Part shown: one piece after another, positions 6,629-13,079 of the stretch
How the letters are laid out: each line of letters begins with the position of its first letter
Position numbering within the stretch: position 1 is the stretch's first letter
Origin: Butyricicoccus sp.
GTDB lineage: Bacteria > Bacillota > Clostridia > Oscillospirales > Butyricicoccaceae
Direction: 5' to 3'
DNA length: 20,023 bases
Assembly: GCA_020025755.1 (NCBI GenBank)
Contig: JAHHRO010000034.1
Span: 1 to 20,023, forward strand
Position numbers and translations under genes: made by a program
Notes under the pieces: generated by a model
The model's database searches: none
What the model saw: the letters and a program-made list of their open reading frames with translations, nothing else
Told to the model about the DNA's origin: nothing

Positions 6629-7678
6629 TTACTTTACAGAGCTTGCAGCAGCCATACGGCGTGCCTTTGCTTCCATGCGTTCACGCACAACATCCATGAA
6701 TACCGCAAGGATGATCACGAGACCCAGCACGACATTCTGATGCGCAGAGGAGAAAGAGAGCAGGCTGAAGCCGTTACGCAGGACACCGATGATCAGTGCA
6801 CCTACCATCGTTCCAGCCATCGTACCCTTGCCGCCCATAAACGATGCACCGCCGATGATGCAGGCTGCGATCGCGTCGGTATCGTATGGCTGAATTGCCA
6901 TGGTACCATTACAGATACCCGAACGACCAACAGATACGATGCCAGCGAGTGCCGCCATGAGACCGGATAAGGTATAGCAGAAGGTCAGTACATTTGCAGA
7001 ATGGATACCGGAAAGGCGTGCAGCCTCCGGATTGCCGCCTACACAGTAGATGGAGCGTCCCAGTGCAGTCTTGGTCAGGAAAATATGCATGCCGATATAC
7101 AGCAGGATGACCAGCAGGAAGCCGATCGGAATACCGGACAGCAGCTTGCCTACAAAGGGGATCTTCACCAAGATGCCACCCCAAGCAGTAGCACCAATGA
7201 CCTTGCTGCCCAGCCAAGTCACTTCTTCTGGGAAGTTGTTGACCATCTGAGAGCCAGTGACCAAAAGTGCACCACCCCACAGTACATTCTTCATACCCAA
7301 TGTAGAAACGAACGGGTGCGGCAAATGCAGACGGGTCAGCAGCATACCATTGATCCAGCCGACAACTGTACCTGCAACGATCGCTACGATCAGCATGAGC
7401 CATCCATTTGTGATGCCCTTCTGGATCATCATACCCATGATACAGGAGCAGAAGATCGCATTTGCACCGACCGACAGATCGATACCTGCGGTAATGAGGC
7501 AGAGCAGCATACCCACTGCAACGAGTGCATTGAATGTGGTCTGCTTCAGGATACCCATGATATTGGCATACTTTAAGAAGTTTGGTGTTGCAATCGCGAT
7601 CAGAACGCAGAGCACCACGAGCGCGAGCAGCGTACCAAGGGATACGCCATTGCCACCCTTTTTCTTGATCTTAGTCAT
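6629..7678 (-). CDS. Sugar ABC transporter permease (RbsC/MglC/XylH family)
   Basis: A 349-residue polytopic membrane protein, the channel subunit of a CUT2-type sugar importer. It has repeated hydrophobic helices from about residue 14 and the family landmarks LCLITAGIDLSVGA (about 59-72), PHPFVSTLGMKNVLWGGALL, YCVGGNPEAARLSGI (the cytoplasmic loop that contacts the ATPase) and DTDAIAACIIGGASFMGGKGT near the C terminus. GGAGGAAG precedes the ATG at 7678, and its first 8 bases overlap the end of the ATPase gene, so translation is probably coupled. It is the last gene of the operon, ending 20 bp before the terminator at 6564-6609. The substrate is a monosaccharide by family, but which one cannot be told. 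Confidence 0.93.
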   Translation of the reverse strand: MTKIKKKGGNGVSLGTLLALVVLCVLIAIATPNFLKYANIMGILKQTTFNALVAVGMLLCLITAGIDLSVGANAIFCSCIMGMMIQKGITNGWLMLIVAIVAGTVVGWINGMLLTRLHLPHPFVSTLGMKNVLWGGALLVTGSQMVNNFPEEVTWLGSKVIGATAWGGILVKIPFVGKLLSGIPIGFLLVILLYIGMHIFLTKTALGRSIYCVGGNPEAARLSGIHSANVLTFCYTLSGLMAALAGIVSVGRSGICNGTMAIQPYDTDAIAACIIGGASFMGGKGTMAGTMVGALIIGVLRNGFSLLSFSSAHQNVVLGLVIILAVFMDVVRERMEAKARRMAAASSVK

Positions 7679-9176
7679 ATAATCTTCCTCCCCATGCAGC
7701 CTTCATAATGTCCTCTTGATTAAAATATTCGCTATCACGGTCCACGGTTGCCATGACCTTGCCTCCGCGCATGACTACAACGCGGTCACTCATACCCAAG
7801 ATCTCAGGCATTTCAGAGGAGATCATGATGACACATTTCCCCTCCTTGACCAGACTGTTCATAACATTGTATACCTCGATCTTCGCGCCAACGTCGATAC
7901 CGCGTGTCGGCTCATCAAAGATAAAGATATCTGCGTCTGTATTGACCCATTTTCCGATTACGACCTTCTGCTGGTTGCCACCAGACAGCTGACCTACGAT
8001 CTCATCAACAGATGGTGTCTTGATGCGCAGGGAACGGATATGCTCCTCGCCGCTTTCCAAGATCTTCTTTTCATTGAGGAATGGACCGTCGCAGAACCGC
8101 TTCATATTGGCAAGGATCAGATTGGTGCGTATGGTCTGTGCAAGCACAAGCCCCTGCCCTTTTCGATCCTCTGTGAGAAACGCGATGCCCTCCTTGATCG
8201 CCTGACGCGGATTCTTGATATGTACTGTCTTCCCGTGAACCTGAACGGTTCCGCCGTCCAGTGGGTCAGCACCGAAGATAGCACGCATGGTCTCGGTACG
8301 GCCTGCACCAACGAGTCCGGCAAAGCCGAGGATCTGTCCGCCATACGCCTCAAAGTCAACACCGAACAGCACGCCGCCTTCCTGCAAGTTTTCGACCTTG
8401 AGGAATGGCTCAGTGCTCTTTGTGCCAAATTCTTTCGGGAACTGGTTATCCAGACTGCGTCCAACCATTGCCGCGATCAGAGAATCATTGCTCCAGTCCT
8501 TGATGTCGCGTGTCTCAATGAACTGACCGTCACGAATTACAGTCACACGATCACACAGTTCAAACAGTTCCTCCAACTTATGGGATACAAACATGATACC
8601 CACACCGCGATCGCGCAGGCTGCGGCAGGTCTTCATCAGCTGCTCCACTTCCTTTTCACCCAGAGAGGAGGTCGGCTCATCCATGATGATCATTTTTGCA
8701 TCGATCAGGACTGCTTTTGCAATCTCGATCATCTGCTGTACGCCCATACCGAATGTACCGGCAGGTTTATGTGGATCGACGTCCTGCCCCAAAGAAGCCA
8801 TGACTTCTTTGGCTTTCTTATGCATGGTATCATAATCAAGCAGTCCGCCCTTTTTGATCCACTTATTGATAAAGATATTGTCTGTAATGCTCAGGAGCGG
8901 CTCGATATTCAGTTCCTGATATACACAGGCAATGCCGGCAGCAGCGGATTCATTTGGGTCTTTGAACTTTTTGAGCTGACCCTCGACATAGATCTCGCCC
9001 TCATCCGGCTGATGTACACCTGTCAGCACCTTGATCAGCGTGGATTTTCCCGCGCCATTCTCACCGATCAGACCAAGGATCTCACCCGGCTTAACGTTCA
9101 GGTGCATATTATTCAGTGCAACGACGCCCGGAAACAGCTTCATTGCATTTTTCAGTTCTACTACATATTCACTCAT
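7671..9176 (-). CDS. Sugar ABC transporter ATP-binding protein, double cassette (RbsA/MglA/XylG family)
   Basis: A 501-residue cytoplasmic ATPase with two fused cassettes that energises sugar import. Cassette 1: Walker A GENGAGKST (38-46), a weak signature FGMGVQQMIEIAKA (142-155) and Walker B MIIMDEPTSS. Cassette 2: a degenerate Walker A GLVGAGRTE (287-295), a good signature LSGGNQQKVVIGKW (397-410) and Walker B IFIFDEPTRGID. Asymmetric cassettes of this kind are normal in the family. The start at 9176 is chosen because homology (SEYVVELKNAMKLFPGVVAL) begins there, with AGGTG 8 nt upstream; the open frame continues to 9299 in low-quality Arg-rich sequence. The stop overlaps the permease start, and a 188-bp gap containing a hairpin separates it from the binding-protein gene. 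Confidence 0.95.
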   Translation of the reverse strand: MSEYVVELKNAMKLFPGVVALNNMHLNVKPGEILGLIGENGAGKSTLIKVLTGVHQPDEGEIYVEGQLKKFKDPNESAAAGIACVYQELNIEPLLSITDNIFINKWIKKGGLLDYDTMHKKAKEVMASLGQDVDPHKPAGTFGMGVQQMIEIAKAVLIDAKMIIMDEPTSSLGEKEVEQLMKTCRSLRDRGVGIMFVSHKLEELFELCDRVTVIRDGQFIETRDIKDWSNDSLIAAMVGRSLDNQFPKEFGTKSTEPFLKVENLQEGGVLFGVDFEAYGGQILGFAGLVGAGRTETMRAIFGADPLDGGTVQVHGKTVHIKNPRQAIKEGIAFLTEDRKGQGLVLAQTIRTNLILANMKRFCDGPFLNEKKILESGEEHIRSLRIKTPSVDEIVGQLSGGNQQKVVIGKWVNTDADIFIFDEPTRGIDVGAKIEVYNVMNSLVKEGKCVIMISSEMPEILGMSDRVVVMRGGKVMATVDRDSEYFNQEDIMKAAWGGRLYD

Positions 9177-9297
9177 CGATTCATCACCTGTTCTTCTCCG
9201 AGATCGGGGTGCGGAGCCAATTCCCAAAGATCGCTCTCGGCGCGATCCCCATCGTGCGGCAGGTCCCCACGGCTGCTGCTCCGTCCATAAAACCCTC

Positions 9298-9348
9298 AAA
9301 AAACATAAAGCCCCCTACCCCAGACCCAAAGGAACGGGGCAGGGAGCT
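9298..9348 (-). terminator. Internal (attenuating) terminator between binding protein and ATPase genes
   Basis: On the minus strand AGCTCCCTGCCCC (9336-9348) pairs with GGGGTAGGGGGCT (9309-9321): 13 pairs of which two are G:U. TTTAT then a T6 run ending at 9298 follow. Placed 17 bp after the binding-protein stop, it should end most transcripts there and let a minority read into ATPase and permease, matching the usual excess of binding protein. Confidence 0.75.
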
Positions 9349-9364
9349 TTCACTTTCAAGGTAC

Positions 9365-10366
9365 TTATCCGAGATAACCCTTCAGGGTATCCAGACGCTG
9401 CTGTGCAGAGTCCTTATCTACAACGCTTGCACCAGAGTCGATGAACTCCTCGGTGGTCTCGCCCTGCAGATTCTTTACAACAGTCTCAACAGCGGTGTAG
9501 CCCATGTTGTATGCTTCCTGTGCAACGGACATGGTCAGTTCGTCGTTCAGGATCGCATTACAAGCGGACTGAATGCCATCAAAGCCGAGGAAGATGGTCT
9601 TTGCATAGTTCGGGTTGGACTTTGCGGTACGCGCTGCTGCCATTGCCATATCGTCGTTGTTTGCGCAGATGATCGCGATGCCTTCCGGATGGTTCTGCAT
9701 GATTGCTTCCATGCAGGTGACCGCCTGATCGGCAGTTGCATTTGCATACTGGGTCTCATCATCGAGGAATGTACCGCCAGCTTCTTCCACGCCAGCCTTA
9801 TAGCCAGCCTTACGCGCATCATTGGTAGAGTCACCCTCTACGCCGCAGATCTCGATCGCCTTGATATCTGTCCATCCGGCAGCCTTTGCAGCTTCAACTG
9901 CGGCTAAGCCGCCTTTTTTACCAGCAGCCTCATTACCTGTACCGACAAAGGTCTTGACCTCTGGTGCATCGATATCGGTATCCACTGCAACGATCGGCTT
10001 TGTCTGTCCAGCGATCATGGTTTTTACCGTATCCGCATTGAGCGGCGCGATGACATAGCCATCATAATCTGCATTCATGTCAGTTTCGATGAGGGACATC
10101 TGCTCATCGTAAGCGGTCTCAGAGGAAGCACCCTTTACCTCAACAGTTACGTTCGGATTATCCTTGCCGTAAGCATTTGCGCCAGCCTGCACATAGCTCC
10201 AGTATTCGGAAGCGGTGGTCTTGAGGATCACGCTGATCTTATGTGCAGCGTCGCCGCTTGCCTGTGCGTCTCCACCATCTGTGCTCGGTGTATCTCCGCC
10301 GCAAGCGGTCAGAGCCATAACCATAGAGCCTGCAAGCATCGCTGCCATCAACTTCTTCACTTTCAT
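9365..10366 (-). CDS. Sugar-binding lipoprotein of an ABC importer (RbsB-like, periplasmic-binding protein type 1)
   Basis: A 333-residue substrate-binding protein. Residues 1-22 are a lipoprotein signal (MKVKK, hydrophobic core, lipobox LTAC with Cys22), so it would be lipidated and anchored outside the membrane. A Gly/Ser/Asp-rich linker follows, then the type 1 fold: KISVILKTTASEYWSYVQAGA, the DGYVIAPLNADTVK strand-loop, KPIVAVDTDIDAPEVKTFVGTGN, GVEGDSTNDARKAGYKAG, AIICANNDDMAMAAARTAK and a conserved C-terminal lobe. It is the first gene of the operon, with AGAGG about 8 nt before the ATG and a strong promoter. It captures a pentose, hexose or related ligand; residues alone do not settle which. 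Confidence 0.93.
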   Translation of the reverse strand: MKVKKLMAAMLAGSMVMALTACGGDTPSTDGGDAQASGDAAHKISVILKTTASEYWSYVQAGANAYGKDNPNVTVEVKGASSETAYDEQMSLIETDMNADYDGYVIAPLNADTVKTMIAGQTKPIVAVDTDIDAPEVKTFVGTGNEAAGKKGGLAAVEAAKAAGWTDIKAIEICGVEGDSTNDARKAGYKAGVEEAGGTFLDDETQYANATADQAVTCMEAIMQNHPEGIAIICANNDDMAMAAARTAKSNPNYAKTIFLGFDGIQSACNAILNDELTMSVAQEAYNMGYTAVETVVKNLQGETTEEFIDSGASVVDKDSAQQRLDTLKGYLG

Positions 10367-10392
10367 AATGCAAACCTCTCTTTTCTCTCGGA

Positions 10393-10441
10393 CGTTACTT
10401 TTTGTGCGTAACGCTTAATTTCCGCCTGCAAAACACGCAGG
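10393..10441 (-). promoter_or_regulatory. Two leader hairpins upstream of the sugar-binding protein
   Basis: CGTTAC/GTAACG (10393-10398 with 10408-10413) and CCTGC/GCAGG (10425-10429 with 10437-10441) form two small dyads between the predicted transcription start (about 10446) and the ATG. They could be repressor operators or mRNA-stabilising 5' hairpins. No regulator gene is adjacent. Confidence 0.45.
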
Positions 10442-10452
10442 TCATTGTTTAT

Positions 10453-10481
10453 ATTTTAAGTCTTTGCTGGGCGGCTGTCAA
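10453..10481 (-). promoter_or_regulatory. Sigma-A promoter of the sugar ABC operon
   Basis: Minus strand: perfect TTGACA (10476-10481), 17-bp spacer, TAAAAT (10453-10458). The leader to the ATG at 10366 is about 80 nt. Confidence 0.8.
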
Positions 10482-11049
10482 GGTGATTGTGCACTATTGT
10501 AAGTATGCTTAATTTCTTCTTGTTAATTTATGCATTTCTATTAAAAATCTCTCTACTTATTATTGATTTATCGTGTGCCTTGTGCCTTTCCGGTCTTGTG
10601 GTTGTGATTTTTTATAAAATTATGTTCATTTTCTGATTGTCTTTCTATCTTTCTTCTTGTATTTTGTTGTGATATTCAGGGATGTATTTTGTATCTTTTT
10701 GCAGAAATCGCCTTGAAATCGGTAACAAATCGTGTGTTTATGTTTTTTCTCCGATAAACGCAGATTTTTTATTGTGCATTTTTCACATATCTTTCGTCAG
10801 CATTTTATATAATTCGCCCATCCCTATTCAAACCTTTTCACTTGTGCATCAAAACAACACAACAAACACTCCACATTTCTGACGCTTCTTCTTCTCATTC
10901 TGCCTCTCTGTCCGATCCGCTGATGCTCTTTTCCCATCCAAAAAGGCTGAGGCACTTTTTGCCCTGCTCCCCTCATGAATATCGACATATTCACTATTTC
11001 CTACCGGTTTACTTCCATTTTTTTCTCTTATGAATTTGCAGATTTGCAG
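10482..11049. other. Gene-free T-rich intergenic stretch
   Basis: About 570 bp upstream of the two divergent promoters' outer edges with no credible gene: the short open frames lack ribosome-binding sites and resemblance to proteins. The plus strand is strongly pyrimidine-rich (many T and TTC/TCT runs), unlike the flanking coding DNA. Two dyads stand out: CAAAAAG/CTTTTTG (10939-10945 with 10955-10961) and TGAATAT/ATATTCA with a CGAC loop (10976-10993). It may be decayed former coding DNA, an unrecognised small RNA, or simply spacer. Confidence 0.5.
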
Positions 11050-11078
11050 TTGTAAAACCATGTCAAACAATTTATAAT
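11050..11078 (+). promoter_or_regulatory. Sigma-A promoter of the DUF1846 gene
   Basis: TTGTAA (11050-11055), a 17-bp spacer and a perfect TATAAT (11073-11078), leaving a leader of about 50 nt to the ATG at 11138. Confidence 0.65.
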
Positions 11079-11137
11079 TTGATGTATATGTAAATCTGTC
11101 AGCATTCGCTGTTTTTAGAAAAGGAAGGGCATGTTTT

Positions 11138-12625
11138 ATGAATAAAATCGGATTTGATAACGACAAATATCTCGATATGCAATCAGAACACATCAAAAAG
11201 CGCATCGCACAATTCGGAGGCAAGCTGTATCTGGAATTTGGCGGCAAGCTTTTTGATGATTATCATGCCGCGCGTGTCCTGCCAGGATTTGCACCAGACA
11301 GCAAGGTGCGTATGCTTGCCCAGCTGTCCAGCCAAGCGGAGATCGTGATCGTGATCTCTGCCAGTGATATCGAAAAGAACAAAGTACGTTCCGACCTTGG
11401 CATCACCTACGATGCCGATGTCCTGCGCCTCATCGATGCGTTCCGTGGGATCGGTCTGTATGTCGGCTCGGTCGTCATCACCCAATATGCCGGACAGACA
11501 GCCGCAGATGCCTTCAAGCGTCGCTTGATCTCTCTCGGCGTTCAGGTCTATACCCATTATCCGATCGCCGGATATCCGGGCAATGTACCGCTCATCGTGT
11601 CCGATGACGGCTACGGCAAAAATGAATATATCGAAACCACACGTCCGCTCGTTGTTGTGACTGCCCCCGGCCCCGGTTCAGGCAAGATGGCAACCTGTCT
11701 TTCCCAGCTATATCACGAATATAAGCGCGGCGTTTGTGCCGGATATGCAAAGTTTGAGACCTTCCCGATCTGGAACCTGCCGCTCAAGCATCCGGTGAAC
11801 CTTGCATACGAAGCAGCGACTGCTGACCTCAATGATATCAACATGATCGATCCCTTCCATCTGGAAACCTACGGAGAAACCACGGTCAACTATAACCGTG
11901 ATGTTGAGGTGTTCCCAGTCGTCAATGCCATCTTTGAAAAGATCGCAGGCGAAAGCCCGTACCACTCCCCGACTGACATGGGTGTCAACATGGCTGGAAA
12001 CTGCATCATCGATGATGAAGCCTGCCGCAACGCGTCCTGTCAGGAGATCATCCGCCGCTACTATCAGGCACGATGCGAAATGCGTGAGGGTCGCTCAGAT
12101 GAAACCGCCGTACACAAGCTGGAGCTGCTCATGCAGCAGGCAAAGATCTCGATCGAGGATCGTCCTGTCGTTGCAGCCGCGCTGGCACGCGCGGAGGAGA
12201 CCGAGGGCAATCCGACTGCTGCGATCGAACTGCCGGATGGAACCATCATTACCGGAAAGACTTCTTCTCTGCTTGGTGCATCCTCTGCCGCACTTCTGAA
12301 CGCGCTCAAACACCTTGCGAACATCCCGAAGCAGCTTCCGCTGATCCCACCCATTGTCATCGAACCGATCCAGAAACTCAAGATCCGTGGTCTGGGCAAT
12401 CACAATCCCCGTCTGCATACGGATGAAGTCCTCATTGCACTCTCTATTTCCGCAACCACCAATCCGGTTGCCTCTCTCGCGCTCGACCAGCTTCCCAAAC
12501 TCAACGGATGCGAAGTTCATTCCTCCGTCATTCTGGCGCAGGTGGATGATAATATCTTTAAGAAGTTGGGCATGAACCTGACCTGTGAGCCGAAACACCA
12601 GACCAAACGTCTGTATCACAAGTAA
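11138..12625 (+). CDS. DUF1846 domain-containing protein
   Basis: A 495-residue cytoplasmic protein matching the DUF1846 family, which is widespread in Firmicutes, of about this length and without an assigned biochemical role that I can state. Landmarks: KIGFDNDKYLDMQSEHIKKR at the N terminus, YLEFGGKLFDDYHAARVLPGF, IVIVISASDIEKNKVRSDLGITYD, a P-loop-like PGPGSGK (177-183) followed by MATCLSQLYHEYKRG, and a C-terminal DEVLIALSISATTNPVASLALDQLPKL segment. The Gly-rich loop suggests nucleotide or phosphate binding; that is inference. AGGAAGGG lies 8 nt before the ATG, and an out-of-frame ATG at 11131 is ignored. It is monocistronic and converges on the ABC-F gene across the hairpin element. Confidence 0.9.
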   Translation: MNKIGFDNDKYLDMQSEHIKKRIAQFGGKLYLEFGGKLFDDYHAARVLPGFAPDSKVRMLAQLSSQAEIVIVISASDIEKNKVRSDLGITYDADVLRLIDAFRGIGLYVGSVVITQYAGQTAADAFKRRLISLGVQVYTHYPIAGYPGNVPLIVSDDGYGKNEYIETTRPLVVVTAPGPGSGKMATCLSQLYHEYKRGVCAGYAKFETFPIWNLPLKHPVNLAYEAATADLNDINMIDPFHLETYGETTVNYNRDVEVFPVVNAIFEKIAGESPYHSPTDMGVNMAGNCIIDDEACRNASCQEIIRRYYQARCEMREGRSDETAVHKLELLMQQAKISIEDRPVVAAALARAEETEGNPTAAIELPDGTIITGKTSSLLGASSAALLNALKHLANIPKQLPLIPPIVIEPIQKLKIRGLGNHNPRLHTDEVLIALSISATTNPVASLALDQLPKLNGCEVHSSVILAQVDDNIFKKLGMNLTCEPKHQTKRLYHK

Positions 12626-12642
12626 AATACCTGCTAAATTCA

Positions 12643-12676
12643 CACAAAAACGCCCCTGTACGCAGTACAGAGGCGT
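12643..12676 (-). terminator. Left copy of the split terminator hairpin
   Basis: CGCCcCTGTAC (12651-12661) pairs with GTACAGaGGCG (12665-12675), with one C/A mismatch. On the minus strand it is followed by TTTTT (12646-12650), so it can end transcripts coming from the ABC-F gene. On the plus strand it now runs into GTGAG with no U-run, so it is crippled as a terminator for DUF1846. Confidence 0.65.
12650..12676. repeat. 27-bp direct repeat flanking the hairpin element, left copy
   Basis: Bases 12650-12676 (ACGCCCCTGTAC, then GCAGTACAGAGGCGT) are identical to 13047-13073. The repeat is itself the terminator hairpin, so the duplicated unit is a complete stem-loop. Confidence 0.9.
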
Positions 12677-12677
12677 G

Positions 12678-12703
12678 AGACTGTCGAAGAACTTCGACAG
12701 TCT
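12678..12703. repeat. Perfect palindrome A in the element leader
   Basis: AGACTGTCGAAG (12678-12689) and CTTCGACAGTCT (12692-12703), a 12-bp perfect inverted repeat separated by AA. TT follows on the plus strand, making a weak terminator-like unit. Confidence 0.85.
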
Positions 12704-12704
12704 T

Positions 12705-12729
12705 TCTAGGGGGATCCAATCCCCCTAGA
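12705..12729. repeat. Perfect palindrome B in the element leader
   Basis: TCTAGGGGGAT (12705-12715) and ATCCCCCTAGA (12719-12729) form a perfect 11-bp stem with a CCA loop, one base after palindrome A. Confidence 0.85.
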
Positions 12730-12732
12730 TAC

Positions 12733-12889
12733 AGAGCCAGTTCCCGTAGAAACTGGCTCTGATACCCCCGATTTCGCGCCCGATGGCGCGGGTCGAGGGC
12801 AAAATCCAAGGCGCATGTCCTTGGATTTTGAAAATTTTAAGTCGCTTCGCTCCAGACAAAACTGGTCGAAAGACTTTTTTGACACTCTG
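12733..12889. repeat. 157-bp hairpin unit, copy 1
   Basis: First of two tandem units. It contains CAGAGCCAGTT/AACTGGCTCTG (12732-12742 with 12751-12761), CGCGCC/GGCGCG with a CGAT loop, and CAAAATCCAAGG/CCTTGGATTTTG (12800-12811 with 12819-12830). The first 122 bp match copy 2 with five substitutions by hand count and no gaps; the last 35 bp are similar but more diverged. Short minus-strand frames here are by-products of the repeat. Confidence 0.88.
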
Positions 12890-13046
12890 AGAGCCAGTTC
12901 CGGTAGAAACTGGCTCTGATACCCCCGGTTTCGCGCCCGATAGCGCGGGTCGAGGGCAAAATCCAAGGCACATGTCCTTGGATTTTGAAAATTTTAAGTC
13001 GCTTTGCTCCAATAAAAAACAGCGAAAAGCCTTTTTCTACAAGCTG
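12890..13046. repeat. 157-bp hairpin unit, copy 2
   Basis: Second tandem unit, starting at exactly +157 from copy 1 and ending one base before the right-hand 27-bp repeat. The AGAGCCAGTT and AAAATCCAAGG hairpins are intact; the CGCGCC hairpin has lost one pair (G to A). Confidence 0.88.
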
Positions 13047-13073
13047 ACGCCCCTGTACGCAGTACAGAGGCGT
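13047..13073. repeat. 27-bp direct repeat flanking the hairpin element, right copy
   Basis: Identical to 12650-12676. Its right side keeps the T7 run that the left copy lacks, while the left copy keeps the A-run that this one lacks, so together they rebuild one ordinary bidirectional terminator. Confidence 0.9.
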
Positions 13074-13079
13074 TTTTTT
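13047..13079 (+). terminator. Right copy of the split terminator hairpin
   Basis: Stem 13048-13058 with 13062-13072 followed by T7 (13073-13079): a functional-looking terminator for plus-strand transcripts from DUF1846, now about 450 bp after its stop. The T-run overlaps the ABC-F stop codon. Confidence 0.8.

Larger units (their letters stand above)
12677..13046. mobile_element. Non-coding hairpin-array element inserted in a terminator (MITE-like candidate)
   Basis: A 370-bp non-coding block bounded exactly by the two 27-bp direct repeats. It has a 56-bp leader with two perfect palindromes followed by two tandem 157-bp units, each with several more. Its left end (GAGACTGTCGAAG) resembles the inverse of the unit ends (12877-12889 inverted: CAGAGTGTCAAAA, 9 of 13; 13034-13046 inverted is weaker), a hint of imperfect terminal inverted repeats. 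No transposase or credible ORF is present. It could be a non-autonomous mobile element or another type of dispersed intergenic repeat; copy number in the genome is unknown to me. Confidence 0.5.

Noticed and set aside
7671..9176. Loss of function in ATPase cassette 1 because LSGGQ is FGMGVQ
   Set aside because: Weak signatures and one degenerate Walker A are normal in the RbsA/MglA double-cassette family; the rest of both cassettes is intact.
7716..9290. 524-residue plus-strand open frame opposite the sugar ABC ATPase
   Set aside because: The minus strand carries both Walker and signature motifs in order; the plus-strand frame is a shadow created by codon use.
9177..9299. N-terminal extension of the ABC ATPase to 9299
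   Set aside because: Arg/Ser-rich low-quality sequence; family homology and the AGGTG site support the start at 9176.
12650..13073. CRISPR-like array
   Set aside because: Only two 157-bp units and two 27-bp repeats, units contiguous without unique spacers, and no cas genes.
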